This document shows, one piece after another, positions 7,810 through 16,223 of a stretch of DNA of 64,000 nucleotides. The stretch covers positions 62,001-126,000 of the forward strand of contig NZ_BCQP01000028.1 in NCBI RefSeq assembly GCF_001552135.1, written 5' to 3'. Positions within the stretch are counted from its first letter, which is position 1; each line of letters starts with the position of its first letter. The stretch is from Actinomadura chibensis NBRC 106107 (GTDB lineage Bacteria; Actinomycetota; Actinomycetes; Streptosporangiales; Streptosporangiaceae). The notes under the pieces were generated by a model, which was given only the letters and a program-made list of their open reading frames with translations, had not been told where the DNA came from and ran no database searches. The position numbers were made by a program, and so were the translations under genes.

Positions 7810-8772
7810 ATGGACCTCGACCTCGCGCTGGTCCGCGCGTTCACCGCGACCGCCGAGACGCTGCATTTCGGGCGCGCCGCCGAAGCCCTGCGCACGAGCC
7901 AGCAGACGGTGTCCAAGCGGATCGCGCGGCTGGAGGCGCTGCTCGGCGTGCGGCTCTTCGAGCGCGCGGGCGGCGTCCGGCTGACCGAGGCGGGCGAGCG
8001 GTTCCTGCCCGCCGCGCGGGAGGCCCTCGCGGCGGGCGGACGCGCGGTCGGCGCGGCTCGCGGGGAGCGGCCGGCCGTCCGGATCGACGCGTGGGGGCAC
8101 CTCTACGCGCCCATGCGCACCGTCGCCCACGTCGCCGAGACGCTCGGCGCGCCGCGCCTGGAGCCGGGCGCGGGACGCGACTGGCCGTCGGTCGCCCGCG
8201 CCCTGCTGCGCGGCGACACCGACCTCGGCTTCGGCCGCGTCCACCCGCTGCCGGGCGGCGCGGCCGCCGGGCTGGCCCACCGGCTCGTCCGGCTCGAACC
8301 CGTGGACGCGCTGGTCAGCGCCGCGCACCCGCGCGCGGACGCGGACGCCCTGCGGCCGGTCGACCTGCGCGGCGGCACCCTGTGGTGCCCGGCCCCGCTG
8401 ACCCGCCTGGACTTCCTGCGCCACTTCGCCGACGAGTTCTGGATCACCCGGCGGGTGGACGGCCCCAACCTGGGCCTGGAGCACCTCGTGGAGCGGGTGC
8501 GCGGCGACGCGTCCTGCTTCACGCTCTTCCCGGCCGACGCGCCGCTGCCCGGCGGCACCGGCCTGCGCTCGATCCCGCTCGTCGACCCGACCCCGCTGTA
8601 CGCGTGGTCGCTGGCCTGGCGCGAGTCCGTCCCGCCGCCGGGGCTGGACGCCGTGCTGCGCGCGTCCGCCGAGGCCGGACGCGCGCGCCGCTGGCTCGAC
8701 TACCGCCCCGGCCGCGACTGGCTCCCGGACGCCGACCGGGCCGCGGCGCTGGAGCGGCGGAACGGGCCCTGA
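7810..8772 (+). CDS. LysR-family transcriptional regulator
   Basis: This is a 320-residue LysR-type regulator. The N-terminal winged HTH spans residues 1-60 (LHFGRAAEALRTSQQTVSKR, then LEALLGVRLFER), and a substrate-binding-like effector domain follows. LysR proteins usually regulate the divergent gene in response to a small ligand, here the reductase and SnoaL-like pair. The ATG at 7810 fits the family N-terminus; an ATG 12 bp upstream is also in frame. It ends one base before the stop of the convergent marR gene. Confidence 0.9.
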   Translation: MDLDLALVRAFTATAETLHFGRAAEALRTSQQTVSKRIARLEALLGVRLFERAGGVRLTEAGERFLPAAREALAAGGRAVGAARGERPAVRIDAWGHLYAPMRTVAHVAETLGAPRLEPGAGRDWPSVARALLRGDTDLGFGRVHPLPGGAAAGLAHRLVRLEPVDALVSAAHPRADADALRPVDLRGGTLWCPAPLTRLDFLRHFADEFWITRRVDGPNLGLEHLVERVRGDASCFTLFPADAPLPGGTGLRSIPLVDPTPLYAWSLAWRESVPPPGLDAVLRASAEAGRARRWLDYRPGRDWLPDADRAAALERRNGP

Positions 8773-9216
8773 TCAGGCGGACGGGCGCGCGGCGGCGTCG
8801 AGGGCCTTGCGGAGCAGGGCGGTCAGCTGGTCGCGCTCGTCCGCGCTGAGACCGGCGGCGACGGCGCGGCCGAACGCGAAGGACTCCTCGAAGGCGGTGT
8901 AGAGGGCGGTCCCCTCGGGGGTCCGGACGATCTGCCGCGACCGCCCGTCCTCCGGGTGCGGGCGGCGGCGGACGAGGCCGCGCGCCTCCAGCCGCCGGAT
9001 GATCTGCGTGACGTTGGACGCGTCGCAGCCGAGCTCGTCCGCCAGCTCGCGCATCCCGCGGTCGCGGCCGACGCGGCCGAGCACGCACGCCTGCGCCATG
9101 CTCAGCCCGTGCTCCTGCGCGGCCCGCTCGAAGGCGCGGTCGTAGGCGTCGACGAAGTCGAACATCGCCCGTTCGGCGCCGGTGGATGCGGTGACGGGTC
9201 CCGGTGGCGCGGCCAT
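8773..9216 (-). CDS. MarR-family transcriptional regulator
   Basis: This is a 147-residue MarR protein, the normal family length. It has a winged HTH (RELADELGCDASNVTQIIRRLEARGLV, shown here only as the region around residues 57-82) and a wing with the DGRSRQI motif. It is divergent from a CurA-like reductase operon. The 90-bp gap carries several TCAAGT/ACTTGA half-sites, so it very probably represses that operon and itself in response to a small electrophile or aromatic ligand; the ligand is inference. Confidence 0.9.
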   Translation of the reverse strand: MAAPPGPVTASTGAERAMFDFVDAYDRAFERAAQEHGLSMAQACVLGRVGRDRGMRELADELGCDASNVTQIIRRLEARGLVRRRPHPEDGRSRQIVRTPEGTALYTAFEESFAFGRAVAAGLSADERDQLTALLRKALDAAARPSA

Positions 9217-9234
9217 GCGTCCAGGTTACCAAGA

Positions 9235-9291
9235 ACTTGATGCACTCAAGTATCTGTGCCACCCTGGTTGTTTGATTGCATCAAGTACTTG
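9235..9291. promoter_or_regulatory. MarR operator cluster with four ACTTGA/TCAAGT half-sites
   Basis: ACTTGA (9235-9240) and TCAAGT (9246-9251) form one inverted repeat. CAAGTACTTG (9282-9291) is a perfect 10-bp palindrome. In addition, ACTTGATGCA (9235-9244) is repeated inverted as TGCATCAAGT (9277-9286). The sites lie between marR (start 9216) and the reductase (start 9308), the expected place for a shared operator. Confidence 0.75.
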
Positions 9292-9307
9292 TGAGAGGGG
9301 CGATCCG

Positions 9308-10339
9308 ATGACGGAGACCGGCGAGCGTCCGGCCCGGGAATGGCATCTCGTGCGGCGGCCGGAGGGGCGGCTGTCGGCCGACGACCTCGCGCTGGTCGAG
9401 GCGCCCGTCCCCGACCTGGAGCCGGGCCAGGTCCTGGTGCGCAACACGCACCTCTCGGTCGACCCGTACATGCGCGGCCGGATGGACGACCGCCCGTCCT
9501 ACATCCCGCCGTTCCCGCTCGACGCGCCGCTCGACGGGGGAGCGGTCGGGGTCGTCGCCGAGTCCCGCGCGGACGGCGTCGAACCGGGCCAGGTGGTCAC
9601 GCATTTCCGGGGGCTGCGCGAGGTCGCCGTGCTCGACGCGGACGCCGTCCGCCCCGTCGATCCGGACGGCCTTCCGCACGAGGCGTTCCTGAGCGCGCTC
9701 GGCGGGACCGGGCTGACCGCCTGGCTCGGCATCACGCGCGTCGCGGAGGTGCGGCCCGGCGACACGGTGTTCGTCACCGGCGCGGCCGGGGCGGTCGGCG
9801 GCATCGCCGGGCAGCTCGCCCGGCTACGCGGCGCCAAGCGGGTGATCGGCAGCGCGGGCTCGGCCGCCAAGGTGCGCCACCTGGTGGACGAGCTCGGGTT
9901 CGACGCCGCCTTCGACTACCACGACGGCCCGGTCGGCGACCACCTCGCCGACGCCGCGCCGGACGGGCTCGACGTCGTCTTCGACAACGTCGGCGGCGTC
10001 CAGTTGGAGGCCGCGATCGACCATCTGCGGATCGGCGCGCGGCTCGCCCTGTGCGGGGCGGCCGGGCAGTACGACGGCCGCGAGCCCTACGGCCCCCGGA
10101 ACCTCTACAACCTGATCACCAAGCGGGCGACGGCGCGCGGCTTCCTCGTCTCCGACCACGCCGACCTGACGCCCGCCTTCCACGCCGAGGTCGCGCCGTG
10201 GCTGCGGTCGGGCGAGATCGTCGACCGGCGGACCGTCCTGGACGGGATCGAGCGCGTGCCCGAGGGCCTCCTCAGCCTCCTGCGCAGCGGCGCGCCGACG
10301 ATAGGGAAGGTCGTCGTCCGGGTCACGGAGGAGACGTGA
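9308..10339 (+). CDS. CurA/prostaglandin-reductase-like NADP-dependent oxidoreductase
   Basis: This 343-residue MDR enzyme belongs to the leukotriene B4 dehydrogenase/curcumin reductase group. It has the LSVDPYMRGRM motif near residue 50, VFVTGAAGAVGGIAGQLARL near 155 (NADP-binding Rossmann) and DNVGG near 232. The family reduces alpha,beta-unsaturated carbonyls with NADPH. The ATG at 9308 follows GAGAGGGG; an in-frame ATG at 9182 lies in the operator and is rejected. It overlaps the next gene by four bases (GTGA) and is divergent from marR, which suggests induction by a reactive carbonyl. Confidence 0.92.
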   Translation: MTETGERPAREWHLVRRPEGRLSADDLALVEAPVPDLEPGQVLVRNTHLSVDPYMRGRMDDRPSYIPPFPLDAPLDGGAVGVVAESRADGVEPGQVVTHFRGLREVAVLDADAVRPVDPDGLPHEAFLSALGGTGLTAWLGITRVAEVRPGDTVFVTGAAGAVGGIAGQLARLRGAKRVIGSAGSAAKVRHLVDELGFDAAFDYHDGPVGDHLADAAPDGLDVVFDNVGGVQLEAAIDHLRIGARLALCGAAGQYDGREPYGPRNLYNLITKRATARGFLVSDHADLTPAFHAEVAPWLRSGEIVDRRTVLDGIERVPEGLLSLLRSGAPTIGKVVVRVTEET

Positions 10340-11184
10340 CCGGGGCGACGCGAGGAGCACGGCGCACCGTGCTGGTGACCGGGGCGCGGGGTAAGACGGG
10401 GGTCGAGGTGACGGCCCGGTTGCGCCACGCGGGGGTGGACGTCCGGGCGGGGTCGTCGCGGCCCGCCGCCGGGATGGTCCGGTTCGACTGGGACGATCCC
10501 GCGTCCTGGCGCGAGGCCGCCGCGGGCGTGGACGCGGTCTTCCTGGTGCGTCCCGACGTTCCCGCCGCGCCCGAGCTCGCCGCCGGGCTGGTCGAGGCGA
10601 ACCCGGACGCGCACATCGTCCTGCTGTCCGAGCAGGGCGCGGAGGCCATGGCGCCGGGGGCGTGGGCGCGCCGGGTCGAGGACGCGGTGGCCGCGCGGGC
10701 CGCGTCCTGGACGGCGCTGCGCCCGTCGTGGTTCCACCAGGTGCTGACCGACGCGCGGTTCTACCGCGACGCCGTTCGGGACGACGGCGTCCTGAGCCTG
10801 CCCTCGGGCGGCGGCGCGATCGCCTGGGTGGACGCCCGCGACATCGCCGCCGTCGCCGTCGCCGCGCTCCTCGCTCCCGCCGAGCACGACGGCCGCGCCC
10901 ACACCATCACCGGACCGGAGGCGCTCACGGTCGCGTCGGTCGCGGCGGAGCTCTCCGCGCGCCTCGGCCACCGCGTCCGCGCCGAGGACCCGCCGCCGGA
11001 GACGGCCGTCGTGGACGTCGACCCCTGGACGGCGGACATCCTCAACGACCTGCACCAGCGCATCCGGGACGGCGGCTTCGCCGGCCTCTCCCCGGCGGTG
11101 GAGCAGATCACCGGCCACGCCCCCATTTCGATGGGCGATTTCATCGACGCCCATCTGGACCACTGGAAGGGAACGGCCGGGTAG
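10336..11184 (+). CDS. NmrA-like NAD(P)-binding protein
   Basis: This 282-residue protein starts with a Rossmann motif (VLVTGARGKTG) and has the atypical SDR/NmrA layout: VFLVRPD near residue 75, LRPSWFHQ near 132, and a C-terminal helical region. These proteins act as redox sensors or as NAD(P)H-dependent reductases of quinones and carbonyls. The GTG start overlaps the reductase stop, and GGAGGAG lies just upstream, so the two are translated together under the same MarR control. Confidence 0.85.
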   Translation: MTGATRGARRTVLVTGARGKTGVEVTARLRHAGVDVRAGSSRPAAGMVRFDWDDPASWREAAAGVDAVFLVRPDVPAAPELAAGLVEANPDAHIVLLSEQGAEAMAPGAWARRVEDAVAARAASWTALRPSWFHQVLTDARFYRDAVRDDGVLSLPSGGGAIAWVDARDIAAVAVAALLAPAEHDGRAHTITGPEALTVASVAAELSARLGHRVRAEDPPPETAVVDVDPWTADILNDLHQRIRDGGFAGLSPAVEQITGHAPISMGDFIDAHLDHWKGTAG

Positions 11185-11250
11185 CCGATCCGGCTCGGCC
11201 CGCGACCTCGGGAAATGCGACCGGGGCGCGGGCCGGGACCGTGGATTCGG

Positions 11251-11682
11251 TCAGTTGATGGTGAGCCCGCCGTGCACGTCCCTCACCTGGACGACCTTTT
11301 CGGCCTTTCCGGTGAAGACATTCGTGACGCCGTCGTCATTCGCCGTTGTTTCGACCCGCGCCTGGCTGAGCCGGTTCTCGACCTCGACCCGGAATTCGGG
11401 GTCCTCCCGCAGGGCGCGCCGCAGGGCGGCGTCGAGATCGGCGGCGAACCCGGCGTCGTCCGCCATCGTCCTGCGCAGCGCCTCGGCCAGCCCCGCGAGC
11501 CCTTCGCCGCCGCCGGACGCGATCGCGCCCTCCAGGACCTCCTCCTCGGCGGGACGTCCCCGGAAACGCTCGCGCACCTTCCGGCACAGCGCGGCGACGC
11601 CGTCCCTGACCGGTTCCCCGGTGACCTCGACCGCCTTGCCCGCCGCCGCCGTCGCGATCGCCAGCATAAACGGATCAGCCAT
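11251..11682 (-). CDS. small protein with RHIM-like C-terminal motif
   Basis: This 143-residue protein has no signal peptide or membrane segment. The first 20 residues are Ala-rich and a charged helical region follows to about residue 110. The C-terminus (121-143) carries NVFTGKAEKVVQVRDVHGG. This V-V-Q-x-x-D-x-H-G-G pattern resembles the C-terminal motifs of many actinobacterial regulatory proteins, which have been compared with mammalian RHIM and bacterial amyloid signalling sequences. The likely role, by inference, is contact with partners carrying a like motif. No partner lies beside it; a similar small protein lies in the VWA operon near 48.4 kb. It could also be a simple helical protein of unknown function. 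Confidence 0.7.
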   Translation of the reverse strand: MADPFMLAIATAAAGKAVEVTGEPVRDGVAALCRKVRERFRGRPAEEEVLEGAIASGGGEGLAGLAEALRRTMADDAGFAADLDAALRRALREDPEFRVEVENRLSQARVETTANDDGVTNVFTGKAEKVVQVRDVHGGLTIN

Positions 11683-11804
11683 CGCTCACTTCCAATGCGA
11701 GGGGGGACGGTGCCGCATTGACGGTACTCCGACAGAAGGCTACCCTCCGCTCAACCTTCTGTAACTACGTCCGTTTTTGGACTTTTCAGCGGAAAGTAAT
11801 CGCC

Positions 11805-12446
11805 ATGCGAACCAAAATGGCCGTTTTAGTCGCGACCGCCGCCGGGCTCCCCCTCGCCGCGACGCCGTCCGCGTCGGCCAGCGTCGATCCGCCCCCCGAC
11901 CGGGACGCGATGATGATCAAGATCGCGAGTGTCAGCGGCTCCGGCTGCCCGTTCGGCACGGCCGCGGTGACCGTCGCGGACGACGACAAGTCGTTCGCGG
12001 TCACCTACGGCGACTACACGGCCCAGGCGGGCGGTGCGTCCGCCCCCGCGCGGTCCCGCAAGACCTGCCAGTTGGCGCTGAAGGTGTACGTGCCGAAGAA
12101 CGTCACCTACGGGATCATTTCGACGGACCACCGCGGTTACGCCTTCCTTCAGGACGGCGCGAGGGCCACCCACAGTGCCGGTGCCTACTTCCACGGCCAG
12201 GCACGGGAGATGACCGCGCACGAGGTGAACGGCCCCTACGACAGCGTCTGGCAATTCACCGACCAGTCGGACCTGGGGGAGTTCCTCTGGAAACCCTGCG
12301 GCCAGGACCCGACCTTCGACATCAGCACGGAACTGCGCGTCGACAAGGGAGGCTCGGATCCGTCCAAGGCCAACCTGATCGCCATGGACGCCACCGACGG
12401 CACGATGAAAACGACCTATCACCTGGCCTGGAAAGCCTGCCCCTGA
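11805..12446 (+). CDS. secreted DUF4360 protein, copy 1
   Basis: This 213-residue secreted protein has a Sec signal peptide at about 1-27 ending in ASA. The mature part has the DUF4360 pattern: SGSGCPFGTAAVTV, then YGDYTAQAGG, RKTCQLALKV, DHRGYAFL, and a C-terminal half with TELRVDKGGSDPSK and YHLAWKACP. Four cysteines suggest two disulfides. The function of the family is unknown; it occurs in actinobacterial and fungal secretomes. The ATG at 11805 gives the signal peptide. A paralogue with the same landmarks lies at 16224. Confidence 0.9.
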   Translation: MRTKMAVLVATAAGLPLAATPSASASVDPPPDRDAMMIKIASVSGSGCPFGTAAVTVADDDKSFAVTYGDYTAQAGGASAPARSRKTCQLALKVYVPKNVTYGIISTDHRGYAFLQDGARATHSAGAYFHGQAREMTAHEVNGPYDSVWQFTDQSDLGEFLWKPCGQDPTFDISTELRVDKGGSDPSKANLIAMDATDGTMKTTYHLAWKACP

Positions 12447-12754
12447 TCCAGGCCGGGGTCAGGGTCTGCGGAGTACGCCGCCGAACCGGGACAGCGCGAG
12501 GTAACTGCGTGATTTGTCGTCCGAGCCCGGCAGGCTGACCTGGAGATCGGCATGATGCGCGGAGCCATTCCGTCAGGTGCGCTGACACGCGTCCCGACTC
12601 GGCCGGATGAGGGCACCGGCGCCCGCCGCTTTCGGTATGCCGCGTTCCGCGGGGCCGCGATATTCATGTTCCATCCACCCCCGGTTAACCCTTCGGGCGG
12701 CGCCCCGTCGGCAGAATATTCTGTCCCCTCAGAAGCATAATTGAATGGACTACC
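12447..12754. other. intergenic region with a possible small ORF before the ligase gene
   Basis: The gap holds an open frame at 12552-12740 (62 codons, ending MFHPPPVNPSGGAPSAEYSVPSEA in its last 24, shown here only to identify it) that stops 14 bases before the GTG of the ligase gene. It has no good ribosome-binding site and no lasso or lanthipeptide leader pattern. I see no terminator or RNA gene. Confidence 0.3.
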
Positions 12755-14575
12755 GTGCGTTCATATCTCGCCGTCACAGCGTCGTCGCCTGGAAGTCGGC
12801 TGCCCGAGGTGGTCCTTGAGGCGGCGGCGGCCGCGGCGGCCGACTCCATTCCGGTGCCGCCCGAACATCTCGAATTCGCGCGCTGGATCTCGGCCGACGG
12901 CAGCGTCGCCCTCCTGTCCTGGTCGAACGAGCCCCGGCACGAACTGCTCCCGCGCCCGCTGATCGAACGCGGCGGACGGGTGCTCGGCTACTGCGGCTAT
13001 CTCGGCGAGCCCGCTGAGGACGAGCGGAAACTGCTCGACTGCGACCGGCTCGGCGACGCGGCCGAGTCGCTCGGCGGCTGCTTCTCGGTGTTCCGCGCGG
13101 ACGAGCGCGAGGTCCAGGCGGCGACGTCGATCGCGCGGGTCTGCCCCGTCTACCACGCGGAGGCGGGCGGCGTCTTCGTCGCGGGCAGCCGGGCACTGCT
13201 CGTCCATCTCGTGGCGCGCGCGGCGGTGACGAACAGGGTCAGGCCGCCGGTCGACCTCGACACCATGGCGTTGCAGCCGATGGTCCGGCACGGGTTCTTC
13301 ACCAACGACGAGACCCCGTTCGCGGGCGTGCGCGCGTTGCCCGCGGCCAGCACGATCACCGTCCGGCCCGGCGGGCGCCCCGACATCGTCACGGCGCCGC
13401 TGCCGGAGGTCCTGCCCGCCCCGACCGGCGCCCGCGCGGCCCGCGAGCGCGTCGGCCGGCTCGCCGAGGCGCTGATCAAGGCCGCCGCCCCGCTCGCCAG
13501 GCACGGCGAACCCGTCAACCTGGCCCTGTCGGGCGGCCGCGACAGCCGCGTCATGGCGTCGATCCTGCGTGCCGCGAAGGTCCCGATGACGGCCACCACC
13601 CACGGTTTCGCGGACGATCCCGACGTCATCCTGGCGACGGAGATCGCCCGGCGGCTCGGCATCGAGCACAAGGTCGCCCGGACGGCCACCGCGGAGAACC
13701 AGGCGTCCGTCGACGTCGCCCACCCGTTCCTGCGGGCCTACGACATCATCCGCACGTGCGAGGGAATGACGTCGGCGTACGAGCGCGTCAACAACTGGGC
13801 CCCGTACGACCTCACCCCGAAGACGTCCGGATCGGGCGGCGAGACCCTGCGGGGCGGTTTCCTCTACGACCAGAAGGACACGAGCCCGGCGGGGCTCCGG
13901 AAACGGGTCGAGTCCATTTTCAAGTCGGGCAGCGCCTTCCTCACTCCGGAGGCCAACGCGCGGGCGGCGGAACTGCACGGCGAATGGGCGGAACGCGCCG
14001 AGAACGACGGCGCCGGGGTGCTCGACCTGCTCTACCTGTTCTACCGGTCGGGCCGCTGGATCGTCGGCTCCCACACGGCCACCCTGATGAACGGGCCCTT
14101 TTACCACCCGTTCTTCGACAACCGCGTCGTCCGGGAGGCGCTGGCGCTGCCCGCCGCCTGGCGGGCGGACGAGGAGGTCGTGTTCCGGCTGATCGAGACG
14201 CTGGCCCCCGAGATCGCGCGGGTCCCGCCGGAGGGGAAGCGGTGGCGCTTCGAGGCCGACTCGCCGCGGCGGCTGCTCGAATGGCCCGCCTGGCGGCGCC
14301 GGGCGGCGGTGCTCCCGGTGGGCCGGACCTCCGGCTTCAACTGGCGGAAGTCCTATGACGAGAACTTCCTCGCCATTCTGCGCGACCAGGTCCTGAACGC
14401 ACCGCCGGAACTGTTCGACATCGTCGACGAGCGCAAGGCCAAGGAGCATTTCGCCACCGTCCCGAAGGGCTGGGCCAACCAGATCTGGCACATCTACACG
14501 CTCGCGGTCCTGCTGTCGGGCGAATGGCGCGAGGCCCGTCCCGATCTCCCGGACGTCACCATTCCGATCCCGTGA
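12755..14575 (+). CDS. asparagine synthetase-like ATP-dependent ligase lacking the Cys nucleophile
   Basis: This 606-residue protein has the two-domain layout of class-II asparagine synthetase relatives. The N-terminal part (about 1-200) resembles the Ntn glutaminase domain, but residue 2 is Arg and no catalytic Cys is present, so it should not release ammonia from glutamine. The C-terminal part has the PP-loop LALSGGRDSR near residue 255, which binds ATP for adenylation. Relatives without the cysteine include beta-lactam synthetase and lasso-peptide cyclases, so intramolecular amide formation is possible; no precursor gene was found. GTG is the likely start. It lies between two DUF4360 genes. 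Confidence 0.8.
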   Translation: MRSYLAVTASSPGSRLPEVVLEAAAAAAADSIPVPPEHLEFARWISADGSVALLSWSNEPRHELLPRPLIERGGRVLGYCGYLGEPAEDERKLLDCDRLGDAAESLGGCFSVFRADEREVQAATSIARVCPVYHAEAGGVFVAGSRALLVHLVARAAVTNRVRPPVDLDTMALQPMVRHGFFTNDETPFAGVRALPAASTITVRPGGRPDIVTAPLPEVLPAPTGARAARERVGRLAEALIKAAAPLARHGEPVNLALSGGRDSRVMASILRAAKVPMTATTHGFADDPDVILATEIARRLGIEHKVARTATAENQASVDVAHPFLRAYDIIRTCEGMTSAYERVNNWAPYDLTPKTSGSGGETLRGGFLYDQKDTSPAGLRKRVESIFKSGSAFLTPEANARAAELHGEWAERAENDGAGVLDLLYLFYRSGRWIVGSHTATLMNGPFYHPFFDNRVVREALALPAAWRADEEVVFRLIETLAPEIARVPPEGKRWRFEADSPRRLLEWPAWRRRAAVLPVGRTSGFNWRKSYDENFLAILRDQVLNAPPELFDIVDERKAKEHFATVPKGWANQIWHIYTLAVLLSGEWREARPDLPDVTIPIP

Positions 14576-14598
14576 CCGGCTGACGTCCCCCGCCGCGC

Positions 14599-14626
14599 GG
14601 TCACATTCGCGCCGCTCTGTCGGTCA
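14599..14626 (+). promoter_or_regulatory. ECF41-type promoter of the sigma factor gene
   Basis: GGTCACATTCG starts at 14599 and TCGGTCA at 14620. The same two boxes, 21 bases apart start to start, recur before the VOC gene (15574 and 15595). ECF41 sigma factors are known to recognise a GTCACA-type -35 and to control themselves and an adjacent gene, so this is very probably the autoregulated promoter. Confidence 0.75.
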
Positions 14627-14665
14627 GTGCTGTGACACGGCCGGACGAACGGATGTGACGCGCGC

Positions 14666-15556
14666 ATGGACGACGATCAGTGGCTGGCGGAGCGGTTCGA
14701 GGCGCAGCGCGCCCGGCTCAGGGCGGTGGCGTACCGGATGCTCGGCTCGACGGCCGAGGCCGACGACGCCGTCCAGGAGGCGTGGCTCCGGCTCAGCGGC
14801 GCCGACACCGGGAAGATCGAGAACCTCGGCGGCTGGCTGACGACGGTCGTCGCCCGCGTCTCGCTGAACATGCTGCACGCGCGCCGGATCCGGCGCGAGG
14901 AGCCGCTGGACGCAGGCCACCCGGCAGAGCCGGTCATCGACCGGATCGACCGGGACGACGGCGTCGCCGACCCTGAGCACGAAGCGCTGCTGGCCGACTC
15001 GCTGGGCCTGGCCCTGCTGGTCGTCCTCGACACCCTGAGTCCGGCCGAGCGGCTCGCGTTCGTCCTGCACGACATGTTCGCGGTGCCGTTCGACGAGATC
15101 GCCCCGATCGTCGACCGCTCCCCGGAGGCGGCGCGCAAGCTCGCCAGCCGCGCGCGGCGCCGGGTGCGGGTGGAGGAGACCGTCCCCGACTCCGGTCCCC
15201 GGGCCCAGCGCGAGGTCGTCGAGGCCTTCCTGGCGGCCGCGCGCGACGGGGACTTCGCGGAGCTGCTCCGCGTCCTCCACCCGGACGCGGTGCTCAGGGC
15301 CGACCTCGGCCCGGCGTCCGGGACGAGCGAGGTCCGCGGCGCGGCGGCGATCGCCCGCCAGGCGACGGCCTTCGCCCGGCTCGCGCCCGCCGTCGAGATG
15401 GTGCTGATCAGCGGCGCGGTCGGGACGCTCACCCGACAGGACGGCGCGGCCACCTCGGTCGCCGGGTTCACCGTCCGGGGCGGCCGGGTCGTCGCGATCG
15501 ACATCCTCGCCGACCCCGAGCGCCTCCGCCGCCTGGACCTGAGCGCCCTCGACTGA
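14666..15556 (+). CDS. ECF41/SigJ-type sigma factor with SnoaL-like C-terminal domain
   Basis: This 296-residue protein has sigma region 2 (YRMLGSTAEADDAVQEAWLRL, residues about 24-44), region 4 (LDTLSPAERLAFVLHDMF with the following HTH, about 125-175), and a C-terminal NTF2-like extension (about 185-296). That extension is the hallmark of the ECF41/SigJ group and acts as a built-in regulator in place of an anti-sigma factor. These sigma factors usually control an adjacent oxidoreductase, carboxymuconolactone decarboxylase or similar gene; here the adjacent gene is a VOC protein with a matching promoter. ATG at 14666. Confidence 0.92.
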   Translation: MDDDQWLAERFEAQRARLRAVAYRMLGSTAEADDAVQEAWLRLSGADTGKIENLGGWLTTVVARVSLNMLHARRIRREEPLDAGHPAEPVIDRIDRDDGVADPEHEALLADSLGLALLVVLDTLSPAERLAFVLHDMFAVPFDEIAPIVDRSPEAARKLASRARRRVRVEETVPDSGPRAQREVVEAFLAAARDGDFAELLRVLHPDAVLRADLGPASGTSEVRGAAAIARQATAFARLAPAVEMVLISGAVGTLTRQDGAATSVAGFTVRGGRVVAIDILADPERLRRLDLSALD

Positions 15557-15573
15557 ACGCGCCCCCGGGCGGC

Positions 15574-15601
15574 GGTCACATTCGTCCGCCCCCGTTGGTC
15601 A
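15574..15601 (+). promoter_or_regulatory. ECF41-type promoter of the VOC gene
   Basis: GGTCACATTCG at 15574 and TTGGTCA at 15595 have the same sequence core and exactly the same spacing as the boxes before the sigma factor gene. The VOC gene is therefore the likely direct target of the sigma factor. Confidence 0.75.
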
Positions 15602-15634
15602 TACCGGTGACGGCACGAACGAAGAGGGGAAACG

Positions 15635-16024
15635 ATGCTGGAAGCAATCGCCTACGCGAGCGTCTTCGTCAGCGACCAGGACAAGGCGCTCGACTTCTAC
15701 ACCAATGTGCTCGGATTCGAACGCCGACTCGAAAACCCCACGCCGGACGGCCCCCGTTTCCTGACGGTCGGCCTCCCCGGCCAGGATTTCCAGTTGGTCC
15801 TTTGGCCGGGAACGCCGGGACGGGCTCAGCCGATCAAGTCCCACATCCCGGGCGCCTACACTATCGACACCGACGATTTCGAGGGGACGCACCGGGAGTT
15901 GACGTCGCGCGGCGTCCGGTTCGAGACCGAGGTGATGGAGTACCCGTGGGGCAGCCTCGCGATTTTCCAGGATCTCGACGGCAACCGGCTGCAACTGCGC
16001 GGACTGCGGAAAGCCGCTGACTGA
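15635..16024 (+). CDS. VOC/glyoxalase-superfamily protein
   Basis: This is a 129-residue single VOC domain (beta-alpha-beta-beta-beta). It opens with SVFVSDQDKALDFYTNVLGFE and closes with IFQDLDGNRLQL, the usual end of glyoxalase/bleomycin resistance/dioxygenase proteins, where the last Glu is often a metal ligand; here that position is Gln or Leu. Substrate unknown; members bind or isomerise small reactive molecules. ATG at 15635 follows GAGGGGAAACG. It is transcribed from its own ECF41-type promoter and ends at a strong terminator. Confidence 0.88.
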   Translation: MLEAIAYASVFVSDQDKALDFYTNVLGFERRLENPTPDGPRFLTVGLPGQDFQLVLWPGTPGRAQPIKSHIPGAYTIDTDDFEGTHRELTSRGVRFETEVMEYPWGSLAIFQDLDGNRLQLRGLRKAAD

Positions 16025-16044
16025 CCCCGGTTGACCACAGTCCG

Positions 16045-16081
16045 GAACAGGCGCCCGAGCCCCGCGCTCGGGCGCCTGTTC
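16045..16081 (+). terminator. strong intrinsic terminator after the VOC gene
   Basis: GAACAGGCGCCCGAGC (16045-16060) and its exact complement (16066-16081) form a 16-bp hairpin with loop CCCGC, followed by TGTTT. It lies 20 bases after the VOC stop codon. Confidence 0.92.
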
Positions 16082-16223
16082 TGTTTGACCCATGCAAATT
16101 TGTGAATGGCGAAGTTGAACACTTGTCGTTGACGCCGCTCGGAGCGAAAGTTAATCTCCTTTTCAGTTCCCGAGTCCGGGGCCCGCCGGATAAGGGCGAC
16201 CATTTCAAGTGAAGAGGAATCGC

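Noticed and set aside
12552-12740. Small ORF before the Asn-synthetase-like gene as a lasso or other RiPP precursor
   Set aside because: No leader recognition pattern, no protease or B1/B2 partner gene and no good ribosome-binding site.
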